Positions 17,897-26,522 of a stretch of DNA of 64,000 bases are shown here, piece after piece. The DNA comes from Flavobacterium poyangense (GTDB lineage Bacteria; Bacteroidota; Bacteroidia; Flavobacteriales; Flavobacteriaceae), in assembly GCF_011751075.1 (NCBI RefSeq), contig NZ_JAALLN010000001.1, positions 1,029,113-1,093,112 of the forward strand, written 5' to 3'. The notes under the pieces were generated by a model. It made no database searches. It was not told the DNA's origin and worked only from the letters and a program-made list of their open reading frames with translations. A program made the position numbers and the translations under genes. Positions within the stretch are counted from its first letter, which is position 1. Each line of letters opens with the position of its first letter.

Positions 17897-17940
17897 TAGG
17901 TATAGTTTTAAGCAAAGTAACAAAGAAAGGTGTTTTTATT

Positions 17941-18640
17941 GCTTTTTATTATCAAAAATTTAACTCAAATCTGTCGAATACAATTTATAAAAATCATAGC
18001 TACCCAATATAAGCCTCAAGAGACACTAAGTCACAAAGTTTTATTCACGCCGATTTAGCAGATTTAGCGGATTATTTTATTGGAAACGCAAAGCAAAAAG
18101 AGCTGCTGAATCTGCAAACTGGCGAAGCAAATCTGTGTGAGAAAATTTGCCACAGCGTTTCTTTTATAAAACAACTTACAACATGAACTTAATTATTGAA
18201 TAGTAATTAATTCCAGTTACTAGTTACAATTGCACAAAAAAAGGAGAGGTTCAATAAATTTGTTTCTGAATCAACATACAAGATTAGGAAGGCTTTTATA
18301 TGAATTAGTCTAAAAAGTGTATGTCTTTTTTTGAATTTTTGATTGACCTATATCAATTGCCTCCCGTTTTTAACTGGAGGTAAAGAATTGATTAATAATA
18401 AAGAGGCTTTAGCCAAACTCTTTGAAGGTTCGGCTAAAGCCTTTGTCTCCTTCCTAAACAAACAACCTCCAGTTAAAAACTAGAGGCAATTCAAATAAAA
18501 CCTACATTATTTGTATTCGAATTACAAGTAAATAAAGTAATCAACCAGCAACTTAAATTAATTAGTAAACCAAGAAAATCATTTAAATCTGTGAAATCTG
18601 TGGCAAAAAAAAGCAAAAACAAGTTAACTGAAACACAAAC
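17941..18640. repeat. Gene-free gap of about 700 bp with repeat elements
   Basis: No convincing gene is seen. It contains AATCTG-type arms at 18050-18175, the large inverted repeat 18355-18491, a segment at 18495-18570 that is related to 31385-31475 (shared ACATTATTT and CAGCAACTT...AATTAATT), and a half-copy of the 5727 hairpin near 18590. Confidence 0.6.
18355..18491. repeat. Nested inverted repeat, MITE-like
   Basis: The 27-bp outer arms at 18355-18381 and 18465-18491 match with two mismatches (AATTGCCTC ... ACTGGAGGT). Inside lies a second hairpin, GGCTTTAGCC (18405-18414) with GGCTAAAGCC (18432-18441). A shortened version, ATTGCCTCC ... GGAGGCAAT, is found at 33844-33872. Confidence 0.8.
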
Positions 18641-18674
18641 TAAAAGGCCGATAAATTTCTTTACCAGCCTTTTA
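18639..18674 (-). terminator. Terminator of the small basic protein gene
   Basis: Minus strand AAAAGGCTGGTAAA and TTTATCGGCCTTTT pair with one mismatch and one G-U around GAAA. Its loop and lower stem resemble the terminator at 21153. Confidence 0.75.
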
Positions 18675-18753
18675 ACCTATTTAAAATTTATCCCTATTAA
18701 CCATTTCATAAGCCAAACCAAAAAGCCATGAAACCACAATAAAAAACTACTTT

Positions 18754-18942
18754 TTATTTTTTCATTTCTTCTTTAGCTGCTGCCGGTTTAGCTTCTGCTT
18801 TTTTCGCTTTTTTATCTGCTTTTTTGTCTTTTTTAGGAGCTTTTGCTTCTTTTACGGGGGTTGTTTGAGCTGGGGCTGTCTGAGCGTTTACCATTCCTAC
18901 TGTTCCTAAAACTGCTACTGCTAAAATTGCTAATTTTCTCAT
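18754..18942 (-). CDS. Small secreted Lys/Ala-rich protein (A)
   Basis: The protein has 62 residues. The signal peptide MRKLAILAVAVLGTVGMVNAQ is near-identical in plan to that of protein B at 21249. The mature part has about 40 residues, rich in Lys, Ala and Glu (KKDKKADKKAKKAEAK), basic and probably disordered. By composition it resembles E. coli Asr, a periplasmic acid-shock protein controlled by two-component systems; that likeness is an analogy, not homology shown here. Its promoter carries the 11-bp-spaced repeat shared with gene B. It lies just downstream of the histidine kinase gene but has its own promoter and terminator. Confidence 0.8.
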   Translation of the reverse strand: MRKLAILAVAVLGTVGMVNAQTAPAQTTPVKEAKAPKKDKKADKKAKKAEAKPAAAKEEMKK

Positions 18943-18986
18943 GACCTTAATTTTTATAGATTATTATTATTTGATTATTTATAGGT

Positions 18987-19024
18987 CAAAGATAGAATCA
19001 CCAAATGAAGATTGAATGAAGATT
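18987..19024 (-). promoter_or_regulatory. Promoter and direct repeat, gene A
   Basis: Minus strand TATCTTTG (18994-18987) is the -7 element. Upstream, AATGAAGATT is repeated exactly at 19004-19013 and 19015-19024 (plus strand reading), an 11-bp period that fits OmpR-family binding sites. There is no -33 TTTG, so activation is expected. Confidence 0.7.
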
Positions 19025-19048
19025 TGTAGTACCAAAAAATTTTAACTT

Positions 19049-20386
19049 TTAATTGGGTTTTGTTATTTCAGGCAGCAAGAGTATAAAGGTCGTTCCGGAA
19101 TTAATCTCTGAAACAACATCAATTTCGATATGATGAAAAGAAGCAATACTTTGGGCAATAGCAAGCCCCAGCCCTTGCCCATCCTGATCGGAACTGATAC
19201 GGGTAAATCTGTTAAACACTTTCTCGATCTGCGAAGCACCCATCCCAATACCGGAATCTTTGATGGAGATAAAATACTGTTGGTTCACAAATCCGTCAGA
19301 GACTATAATTTCGCCTTTTACTTTATTGTACTTAATTGCATTTGTTATTAAATTGTAGATTAAAATATGAAGCAACGTTTTATTGCCTTTAAAACGAAAA
19401 TCATGCTGCATGGCATTTCTAAAAATCAGCTCTTTGTCTTCAATTCTATCCTGAAGATCCTCCTGCATATCGTTTATAATTTCACCAAAATGAATTTCCT
19501 CATCTGCGGCATACTGATTGTTTTCTATGCGGGAAATCAACAACAGATTATTGATGATTTTTTTCAGCATATCTAAAGTCCGTAGCGAACCTGCAATTTT
19601 ATCAACTGCCGTATCATCTAAAGATTCATTTTGCAATAAGTTTTCAAACTTATTCTTCAGCAGTGCAATGGGAGTCAGAAGTTCGTGCGAAACATTGGAA
19701 ATAAATTGTTTTTCTTTTTTGAAAAGTTCCGCAATACGGTCCATCATTTGATTCAGCACAAAATCAAGTTCCCTAAAATCCCTTGATGTCGCTTTTATTG
19801 GAGTATGATCAAAGGCCTCGGGTTCGTTTACCCGTCTGATTTTGGTATCGATAATTTTATAAAAAGGCTTTAATAAATATTCAATAAAAAAAGTATCCGC
19901 CAAAAATGTAATTAGAAGAATCACCACAAACACAATGATAATAAAGAACCTGATAATAAAAGTAAGGTCTTTTATTTCGGCAAGACTGCTTCCAATCTCC
20001 AGTTTATAATTTTCATTGGCGTAGGTAAAATGATGCTGTAGAATTCGATATTCGTTTTCTTCACCTTCAATGACCCTATAATCATTACTAAAAGTCGATT
20101 TCTTTTGCGGAGACTTCGTTGCGGTTCTCGAAAGCACCAAAAACTCGCTGTGCAAAGTAGAAAACTGCGAATAAGTATCTGTCGTATCGGCCGTATTCTG
20201 AATAAAATCATTGATTTCTTCCTTATCCAAATGGTCCAGGAACTTTTTTTCCTTTTCAACTAAACTATTGTTGATGTGTCTGTAAACCACTTTCTCCACC
20301 AAAATAGGCAACATCAGCCACAAAATAACGATCAGTAATAATCTTGACAGCGCGTTAAAAATAGCCAGTTGGTGTTTTATTTTCAA
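19049..20386 (-). CDS. Sensor histidine kinase, OmpR-partner type
   Basis: The protein has 445 residues: TM1 at about 10-32, a periplasmic sensor of about 100 residues, TM2 at about 145-167 (FIIIVFVVILLITFLADTFF), a short linker, a HisKA domain with the phospho-acceptor His in SNVSHELLTPIA, and a HATPase domain with N box NLITNAIKYN, G1 DSGIGM and G2 GQGLGLA. It phosphorylates the adjacent regulator (12 bp upstream). The periplasmic domain is not a recognised fold. The direct repeats upstream of gene A lie between this stop codon and gene A. Confidence 0.93.
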   Translation of the reverse strand: MKIKHQLAIFNALSRLLLIVILWLMLPILVEKVVYRHINNSLVEKEKKFLDHLDKEEINDFIQNTADTTDTYSQFSTLHSEFLVLSRTATKSPQKKSTFSNDYRVIEGEENEYRILQHHFTYANENYKLEIGSSLAEIKDLTFIIRFFIIIVFVVILLITFLADTFFIEYLLKPFYKIIDTKIRRVNEPEAFDHTPIKATSRDFRELDFVLNQMMDRIAELFKKEKQFISNVSHELLTPIALLKNKFENLLQNESLDDTAVDKIAGSLRTLDMLKKIINNLLLISRIENNQYAADEEIHFGEIINDMQEDLQDRIEDKELIFRNAMQHDFRFKGNKTLLHILIYNLITNAIKYNKVKGEIIVSDGFVNQQYFISIKDSGIGMGASQIEKVFNRFTRISSDQDGQGLGLAIAQSIASFHHIEIDVVSEINSGTTFILLLPEITKPN

Positions 20387-20398
20387 AGTCGTTTCTTT

Positions 20399-21073
20399 TT
20401 AAACGTTAATGCGATATCCGACATTTCTAACGGTTTCAAACCAGCTGATATCGGTATGTTTGTCTAATTTTTTTCTAAGATTCCGAACGTGAACATCAAT
20501 AAAATTCGAATCTGAATTTACCTCCAGAATATCACCCCAAATGTGTTCTGTTAATTGCAATCTGGTAATCACCCGATTTTTATTCAGCACCAAATACTGA
20601 AAAATGTCAAACTCTTTTTTAGTCAGATTGATTGGAATAGCATCGTAACTTACTTTATAATCCTGCAATTGCAGCGAGAAACCGTGCACTACCAAATCAT
20701 TTAAGGTAAAACCATGCATCCTTCTGATCACCGCATAAAGACGTGCACTCAGTTCTGTTAAAGCAAAAGGTTTGGTCAGATAGTCATCGGCACCCAGATG
20801 CAAACCGTTAATCCTGTCGTCTAATTCTCCACGTGCTGTAATGACAATAACCGCCATTTTTGATTTTGTTTTTCGCACGGCGGTCAGAATTTCAAAACCA
20901 TCCCCATCCGGCAAACCAAGATCCAGCAACATAGCGTCATACTCGTTACAACCAATTTCGTCTAAGGCATCTCCACAATTATGAACTACCTTGCAAACAT
21001 AACCACCATTACATAAAAAATCATAGACCTCTACAGCCAGTTCTTTATTATCCTCAACAATTAAAACATTCAT
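20399..21073 (-). CDS. OmpR/PhoB-family response regulator
   Basis: It starts at the ATG at 21073 (MNVLIVEDNKELA); an in-frame TTG at 21082 is less likely. The receiver domain has the acidic pair ED, the phospho-acceptor Asp in MLLDLGLPDGDG, the Thr in VITARGE and Lys in DYLTKPF. The C-terminal winged helix (about 125-224) ends HVRNLRKKLD. It is 12 bp upstream of the kinase. The 11-bp direct repeats in front of genes A and B fit the spacing used by this class of regulator, so these genes are the likely targets (inference). Confidence 0.95.
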   Translation of the reverse strand: MNVLIVEDNKELAVEVYDFLCNGGYVCKVVHNCGDALDEIGCNEYDAMLLDLGLPDGDGFEILTAVRKTKSKMAVIVITARGELDDRINGLHLGADDYLTKPFALTELSARLYAVIRRMHGFTLNDLVVHGFSLQLQDYKVSYDAIPINLTKKEFDIFQYLVLNKNRVITRLQLTEHIWGDILEVNSDSNFIDVHVRNLRKKLDKHTDISWFETVRNVGYRINV

Positions 21074-21152
21074 ACTCTCCAATTCTTAAAGCAACTAAAA
21101 TTAAGCATTTATAAAAAAATTAGTCCCCTATTATTTAAAAATTTAACGAATA

Positions 21153-21184
21153 AAAAAAGCTGATAAATTTCTTCATCAGCTTTC
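21153..21184 (-). terminator. Terminator of small basic protein gene B
   Basis: Minus strand AAAGCTGATGAA and TTTATCAGCTTT form a stem around GAAA, followed by T's. It separates gene B from the response regulator gene. Confidence 0.85.
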
Positions 21185-21248
21185 CCCATAATTATCCTTT
21201 CTGTTTTGCCTCCTTTACAATTCTTAAAAAGCAAAACAAAAACAACTT

Positions 21249-21464
21249 TTATTTTTTCATGTTTGATGCTTCAGCTTTCGGAGTTTCTTTTTTTCCGGAT
21301 TTTGCTTTTTTTGCAGCTTTACTTTTTGGGTGTTTTGTTGCTTTTACCTCTTTTGCATGGCTGGTTTTAATTTCTTTAGCAGGTCCAACTTTTACAGGAG
21401 GAAATGCATTAACCATTGCTGTTGTCCCTAAAACTGCTACTAGTAACATTAAAAAATTTCTCAT
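21249..21464 (-). CDS. Small secreted Lys/Ala-rich protein (B)
   Basis: The protein has 71 residues. Signal peptide MRNFLMLLVAVLGTTAMVNA, then a basic Lys/Ala-rich tail (KATKHPKSKAAKKAKSGKK) with no Cys. It is a paralogue of protein A by signal peptide and composition, and the two have matching promoters and similar terminators. It is probably periplasmic or exported. It lies upstream of the response regulator but has its own terminator, so the pair frames the two-component system. Function unknown; a charge-buffering or envelope-protecting role like Asr is a guess. Confidence 0.8.
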   Translation of the reverse strand: MRNFLMLLVAVLGTTAMVNAFPPVKVGPAKEIKTSHAKEVKATKHPKSKAAKKAKSGKKETPKAEASNMKK

Positions 21465-21506
21465 GATTTCTATAATTTAAATTAATAACCTTGTTTAATT
21501 ACAGAT

Positions 21507-21542
21507 CAAAATTACATCCGTCACATGAAGAGAAAATGAAGA
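21507..21542 (-). promoter_or_regulatory. Promoter and direct repeat, gene B
   Basis: Minus strand TAATTTTG (21514-21507) is the -7 element. ATGAAGA occurs at 21525-21531 and 21536-21542 (plus strand reading), again with an 11-bp period, and starts 10 bp from the -7 element exactly as in gene A. Confidence 0.7.
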
Positions 21543-21599
21543 AACCCACCTTCTTAAAACTTTAACCTGACCTTAACAGTCTAATGCATATTGGTAATT

Positions 21600-21889
21600 A
21601 AACCATATAAGTTATAGAAGTCCATTGAAGCAAATGGATCGCTACAAAAATTAAAAGTTACAAAAGAGAAAAACCTAATCTACAAGCCTCATTAAGTCCT
21701 GCAAAATAAAAATACCCCAATTATATGAACTTCTATAACTTATATGGTTTAAAAAAAAGTTCATTGAAGCAAATGGATCACTACAAAGATCAAAAATTAC
21801 AAAAGAGAAAAACCTAATCTACAAGCCCCACTAAGTCCTGCAAAATAAAAACACCCCAATTATATGAACTTCTATAACTTATATGGTTT
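21600..21889. repeat. Tandem duplication of a 139-bp palindromic unit
   Basis: A 22-bp arm beginning AAACCATATAAGTT (21600-21621) is inverted at 21729-21750 and again at 21868-21889. The segment from about 21621 is repeated from 21760 with an offset of 139 bp and few differences. No gene is visible. Confidence 0.85.
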
Positions 21890-21961
21890 AAAAAAACTTT
21901 CCCCAATGCAAATCGTTTTTTAAACCCCAATTGATTATTTTTACAGACTAATATTTTTTCT

Positions 21962-24799
21962 ATGTCAACTCAAAAACGTCTTTTTTTACTGGATGCTTAC
22001 GCTTTAATATTTCGTGGTTATTATGCCTTCATAAAAAACCCAAGAATTAATTCCAAAGGAATGGATACATCTGCCATTATGGGTTTTATGAATTCCCTTT
22101 TGGATGTTATTAAAAGAGAAAAACCGGATCATCTGGCTGTTGCTTTCGACAAAGGAGGAAGTGCGTTGCGAAACGAAATATTTCCGGAATACAAAGCCAA
22201 TCGTGATGTAACACCCGAGGCTATAAAAATTGCAGTTCCTTATATCTGCGAATTATTAAAAGCCATGCATATTCCGATTATTGAAGTTCCCGGTTTTGAA
22301 GCCGATGACTTAATTGGAACGATTGCCAAACAAGCCGAAAAACAGAATTACAAAGTTTTCATGGTCACTCCTGATAAGGATTTTGCTCAATTGGTTTCGG
22401 AGAACATTTTCATGTACAAACCGGCCCGAATGGGTAACGGAATAGAAATTTGGGGCGTTCCTGAAGTTTTGGCAAAATTTGAAGTTGAAAGACCGGAACA
22501 GGTAATTGACTTTCTGGGAATGATGGGCGATGCTGCCGATAATATTCCGGGACTTCCGGGAGTTGGTGAAGTAACTGCTAAAAAGCTTTTAAAAGAATTT
22601 GGCACCATGGAAAATCTTTTGGCTAACACCGATAAGCTGAAAGGAAAAATGAAAGAAAACATCGAGGCAAACAAAGAAAAAGGATTGCTCTCTAAAACTT
22701 TAGCCACTATTTTACTGGATTGCCCTGTTACTTTCGACGAAAATGACTATGAGTTAACACGGCCTGATATTGAAAAAACAGATGCTATTTTTCAGGAATT
22801 AGAATTCCGAAGAATGGCGGAACAATTTGATAATTTGTTTAAAACCGACGGAACACAAACGACAGTTGAAACTCCTGATCCCAAATTATACAAAAAACCA
22901 CAACCTAAAAACGAAGATCAGTTTGACCTTTTTGGAGCTGGTGATGCTACCGAAAATCAGGAAACCACAAGAACTTCTTTTTATAATACTTTAGAAAACA
23001 CACCTCACTCCTACCAAGCTATTCAAGGGGATTTGGGGATAAAATTGCTTTTACAAAATTTACAAAACCAAACTTCTGTTTGTTTTGATACCGAAACTAC
23101 CGGTTTAGATGCTTTGCATGCCGAATTGGTTGGTATTTCATTTTCTTACGAAAAAGGAAAAGGACTTTATGTTCCGTTTCCGGAAAACCAGGAAGAAGCA
23201 AAAGCTTTGATCGCCAAATTTATTCCGTTTTTCGAGAATGAAAATATTGAGAAAATAGGTCAGAACTTAAAATATGATTTAAAGATCCTTTCTAATTATG
23301 GCGTTACGGTAAAAGGAAAACTTTTTGATACGATGATCGCGCATTATCTGATCAATCCGGATATGCGTCATAATATGGATATTCTGGCCGAGACCTATTT
23401 GAAATACTCCCCTAAACCCATTGACGATTTAATTGGTAAAAAAGGTAAAAATCAAATCTCGATGCGAGATGTTCCTCTTGAAGATATCAAGGAATATGCT
23501 GCTGAGGATGCTGATGTAACCCTACAATTAAAAGAAATTTTCACCACCGAATTAGACAAAACGGAAACCAAAAAACTATTTGACGAAATCGAAATCCCAT
23601 TAGTAAGTGTTCTGGCTGCTATGGAAACAGAAGGTATTCGTCTTGACGTTGAATTTTTAAAATCAATGTCTGAAGAAATGGATGTTGAAATTAAAGCTTT
23701 AGAACAAAAAATATACGAAACTGCGGGCGAGAAATTCAATCTGGCATCACCTAAACAATTAGGCGATATCTTATTTGAAAAAATGAAAATTGGAGGTGCC
23801 AAACAAAAGAAAACCAAAACGGGTCAATATGCGACCGGCGAGGAAGTATTAACCTATTTGGCAAACGACAATCCGATTGTAAAAGAGATTCTGGAGTGGC
23901 GTCAAATGGTGAAATTGCAGAGCACTTACATCCTTGCTTTACCGGAACAGGTAGACAAAAAAACGTTGCGAGTTCATACCGATTATATGCAGACTGTTGC
24001 CGCAACGGGACGTTTGAGTTCTAACAATCCGAACTTGCAGAATATTCCGATTCGTACCGAAAGAGGCCGTCAGATCCGTAAAGCTTTTGTCGCTCGTGAC
24101 GAAAACTACACGCTGGTTTCTGCCGATTACTCTCAAATAGAATTGCGAATTATTGCCGCTCTAAGTGGTGAAGAAAATATGATTAAGGCTTTCCAAAACG
24201 GAGAAGACATTCACAAAGCAACTGCCGCTAAGGTTTTTGATGTTCCTTTGGATGAAGTGAGCCGCGAACAAAGAAGTAATGCCAAAACAGTAAACTTCGG
24301 AATTATCTACGGTGTTTCTGCTTTTGGATTGAGCAACCAAACTTCGTTATCCAGAAGCGAAAGTGCCGCTTTGATTGAGGCTTATTACAAAACCTATCCA
24401 AAATTGAGATCTTATATTTCAGAACAAATTGAATTTGCACGTGAAAAAGGATATGTTCAGACCATTTTAGGGCGTCGTCGTTACCTGAAAGACATCAATT
24501 CAGCCAATGCTGTTGTGAGAAGTGCAGCAGAACGAAATGCCGTGAATGCTCCTATACAAGGAAGTGCTGCCGATGTGATTAAAATTGCCATGATCAACAT
24601 TCATAAAAGATTGACAGACGAAAACTGGAAATCAAAAATGTTGCTTCAGGTGCATGATGAGCTTGTGTTCGATGTTCACAATGATGAACTCGAAAAAATT
24701 CAACCTATGATCAAACACGAGATGGAAAATGCTTTTGTAATGGCAGTACCGTTGGAAGTAGAATTGGGCTTAGGTAAAGATTGGCTAGAAGCGCACTAA
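21962..24799 (+). CDS. polA: DNA polymerase I
   Basis: The protein has 945 residues in three domains: a 5'-3' exonuclease (1 to about 290, with FLLDAYALIFRGYYAF, AFDKGG and DDLIGT), a 3'-5' exonuclease (about 355-540) with all acidic residues present (FDTETTGLD, NLKYDLK, YAAEDADVT), and a polymerase domain with motif A DYSQIELR, motif B RSNAKTVNFGIIYG and motif C QVHDELVF. It is full length and appears functional, with proofreading retained. It fills gaps in repair and removes RNA primers. It is monocistronic or with the small gene downstream. Confidence 0.98.
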   Translation: MSTQKRLFLLDAYALIFRGYYAFIKNPRINSKGMDTSAIMGFMNSLLDVIKREKPDHLAVAFDKGGSALRNEIFPEYKANRDVTPEAIKIAVPYICELLKAMHIPIIEVPGFEADDLIGTIAKQAEKQNYKVFMVTPDKDFAQLVSENIFMYKPARMGNGIEIWGVPEVLAKFEVERPEQVIDFLGMMGDAADNIPGLPGVGEVTAKKLLKEFGTMENLLANTDKLKGKMKENIEANKEKGLLSKTLATILLDCPVTFDENDYELTRPDIEKTDAIFQELEFRRMAEQFDNLFKTDGTQTTVETPDPKLYKKPQPKNEDQFDLFGAGDATENQETTRTSFYNTLENTPHSYQAIQGDLGIKLLLQNLQNQTSVCFDTETTGLDALHAELVGISFSYEKGKGLYVPFPENQEEAKALIAKFIPFFENENIEKIGQNLKYDLKILSNYGVTVKGKLFDTMIAHYLINPDMRHNMDILAETYLKYSPKPIDDLIGKKGKNQISMRDVPLEDIKEYAAEDADVTLQLKEIFTTELDKTETKKLFDEIEIPLVSVLAAMETEGIRLDVEFLKSMSEEMDVEIKALEQKIYETAGEKFNLASPKQLGDILFEKMKIGGAKQKKTKTGQYATGEEVLTYLANDNPIVKEILEWRQMVKLQSTYILALPEQVDKKTLRVHTDYMQTVAATGRLSSNNPNLQNIPIRTERGRQIRKAFVARDENYTLVSADYSQIELRIIAALSGEENMIKAFQNGEDIHKATAAKVFDVPLDEVSREQRSNAKTVNFGIIYGVSAFGLSNQTSLSRSESAALIEAYYKTYPKLRSYISEQIEFAREKGYVQTILGRRRYLKDINSANAVVRSAAERNAVNAPIQGSAADVIKIAMINIHKRLTDENWKSKMLLQVHDELVFDVHNDELEKIQPMIKHEMENAFVMAVPLEVELGLGKDWLEAH

Positions 24800-24844
24800 G
24801 GGATTTTAGATTTTAGATTTCGTGATTCCTAGCGGTAAAACAAA

Positions 24845-25222
24845 ATGACAGACAATTTTAAGCCTCCTATAAAAACACGAACAACACAGGAATTACTAAA
24901 AATTATTCGTGCTCCTAAAAAATGGAATCCGGAAGCGGTTCAACTGGCCAAATCTGAATTATCGAATAGAAATGTTACGGTTACAAAAATTAAAAATGTT
25001 CTTAAAAAAACAACCAAAAGAAAAGGAAGGGAAAGACCTAAAAAAGCAGACGAAAGCTATCGTATTTCAGATTTTCTTTTCGACCCTTTAGACACATTAA
25101 TCGAACTTTTACTCTCTTGGGAATTACGGAAAAATGGCTATCTTTTGAAAGCAGAACAACAGAAAACATTTAGAATTATACTAATCCTCTCTATTCTGGC
25201 TATTTTTCTAATCTCACTATAA
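24845..25222 (+). CDS. Small membrane protein of unknown function
   Basis: The protein has 125 residues. The N-terminal half is basic and helical (TTQELLKIIRAPKKWNPEAV, then KKTTKRKGRERPKK), and one membrane helix lies at the C-terminus (IILILSILAIFLISL). The first 30 residues resemble the short helical pattern seen in small Bacteroidota proteins that list a residue range to skip, but no family is recognised. It lies 45 bp after polA and may be co-transcribed. Confidence 0.65.
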   Translation: MTDNFKPPIKTRTTQELLKIIRAPKKWNPEAVQLAKSELSNRNVTVTKIKNVLKKTTKRKGRERPKKADESYRISDFLFDPLDTLIELLLSWELRKNGYLLKAEQQKTFRIILILSILAIFLISL

Positions 25223-25226
25223 ACTA

Positions 25227-25261
25227 CAAAAAAACCATCAGTTAATGCTGATGGTTTTTTT
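25227..25261. terminator. Bidirectional intrinsic terminator
   Basis: AAAACCATCAG and CTGATGGTTTT form the stem with a TTAATG loop and A/T runs on both sides. It serves the small membrane protein gene and the convergent LacI gene. Confidence 0.92.
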
Positions 25262-25267
25262 ATAATT

Positions 25268-26293
25268 TTATTTTTTTCTGGTAGATTCTCTCTCTTTTAA
25301 AACGGTTTTAATAACGATGGTTTCGTAATCTGAAGTTTCTTCTTCATCTTCTTCCAGTCTTTTGATTAACCTTTTGGCAGCAACTTCGCCAATCTCAACA
25401 CCGTGTTGACTTACCGTTGTTAGACTTGGTGACAAACGTCTTGAGGCCAAAATTCCGTCGGCAAAACCAATAATCGAAATATCTTCCGGAACTCTGTATC
25501 CTTTCTTTAGTCCGATACGCAAAGCGGCAACAGAATCATTTTCATCCAAAGCAAAAATTCCGTCGATTTTTTGTTCAAAAATAGCATCGATTTTACTTTT
25601 CATATCCTCTTCAGAATCTGTTCTGAGAATGATTTTTTCATTGACCGGAATATTATTAATCTCTAAAGCTTTCAAATAACCATCAGCTCTCAATTTTCCA
25701 ACGCTTAAATTATCTACAGAAGAAATTAAGGCAATATTTTTACATCCTAAATTAATTAAGTGCTGGGTCGAATCTAAAGCAGAATCATAATCATCAACCA
25801 CCACTTTATCACATTCTACTCCTTCGGCAATTCGGTCAAACATTACGATTGGTGTTCCGTCATTTATAATAGCCGAAAAATGACTGTATTCCTGCAATTT
25901 TTGCGCCTCTTCTGAAACTGACAATATAAAACCGTCAATCGTTCCGTTGCTCAGCATCTCCAGTGTATGAATTTCTTTTTCTAAAGATTCATTAGAAATA
26001 CAGGTGATTACATTATATCCTTTTTTATCTGCTACTTTTTCAATACCGCTAAAAACCTTCGCAAAAAATGAGTTTAATATATTAGGTATAATAACTCCAA
26101 TTGTTTTTGTTTTGCGATTCTTCAAATTCAGACCAATAACATTCGGTTTGTAATTTTTCAGTTTCGCATACTCTTTAATTTTAATTTTAGTTTGCTCACT
26201 AATTTCAGGACTATCATTAAGCGCTTTAGAAACTGTTGATACAGAAACATTGAGTTCTTTTGCGATTTGCTTTAAAGTTGCTTTAGCTTTCAT
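25268..26293 (-). CDS. LacI-family transcriptional regulator
   Basis: The protein has 341 residues. The N-terminal LacI helix-turn-helix reads TLKQIAKELNVSVSTVSKALN, with a hinge near 50, followed by a periplasmic-binding-protein-like sensor domain (IGVIIPNILNSFFAKVFSG to the C-terminus). Such proteins usually repress sugar-use genes and respond to a sugar ligand. No catabolic genes are adjacent, so the targets are unknown. Promoter at 26319. Confidence 0.93.
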   Translation of the reverse strand: MKAKATLKQIAKELNVSVSTVSKALNDSPEISEQTKIKIKEYAKLKNYKPNVIGLNLKNRKTKTIGVIIPNILNSFFAKVFSGIEKVADKKGYNVITCISNESLEKEIHTLEMLSNGTIDGFILSVSEEAQKLQEYSHFSAIINDGTPIVMFDRIAEGVECDKVVVDDYDSALDSTQHLINLGCKNIALISSVDNLSVGKLRADGYLKALEINNIPVNEKIILRTDSEEDMKSKIDAIFEQKIDGIFALDENDSVAALRIGLKKGYRVPEDISIIGFADGILASRRLSPSLTTVSQHGVEIGEVAAKRLIKRLEEDEEETSDYETIVIKTVLKERESTRKK

Positions 26294-26318
26294 TCTATCA
26301 TATTTTATGGAATTAATA

Positions 26319-26347
26319 CAAATATAGTAGAATTACTGAAATTACAA
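26319..26347 (-). promoter_or_regulatory. Promoter of the LacI-type regulator
   Basis: TATATTTG (26326-26319, minus strand) with TTG (26347-26345) 18 bp upstream. Confidence 0.5.
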
Positions 26348-26522
26348 TAAAAATCATCTCAGACTCCATTAAAATCTTAACATGTTTTCCTTTATATTAA
26401 AGGAATTGTAAAGAAAATAAAAATTAAATCCAATTTTTAAAACTACTTCTCCAAAAAGCTCGTAAGTAACTTAATACGCAAAAATGCTATTCCTATTAAC
26501 AACCATTTAAAAAGTAGTAATT

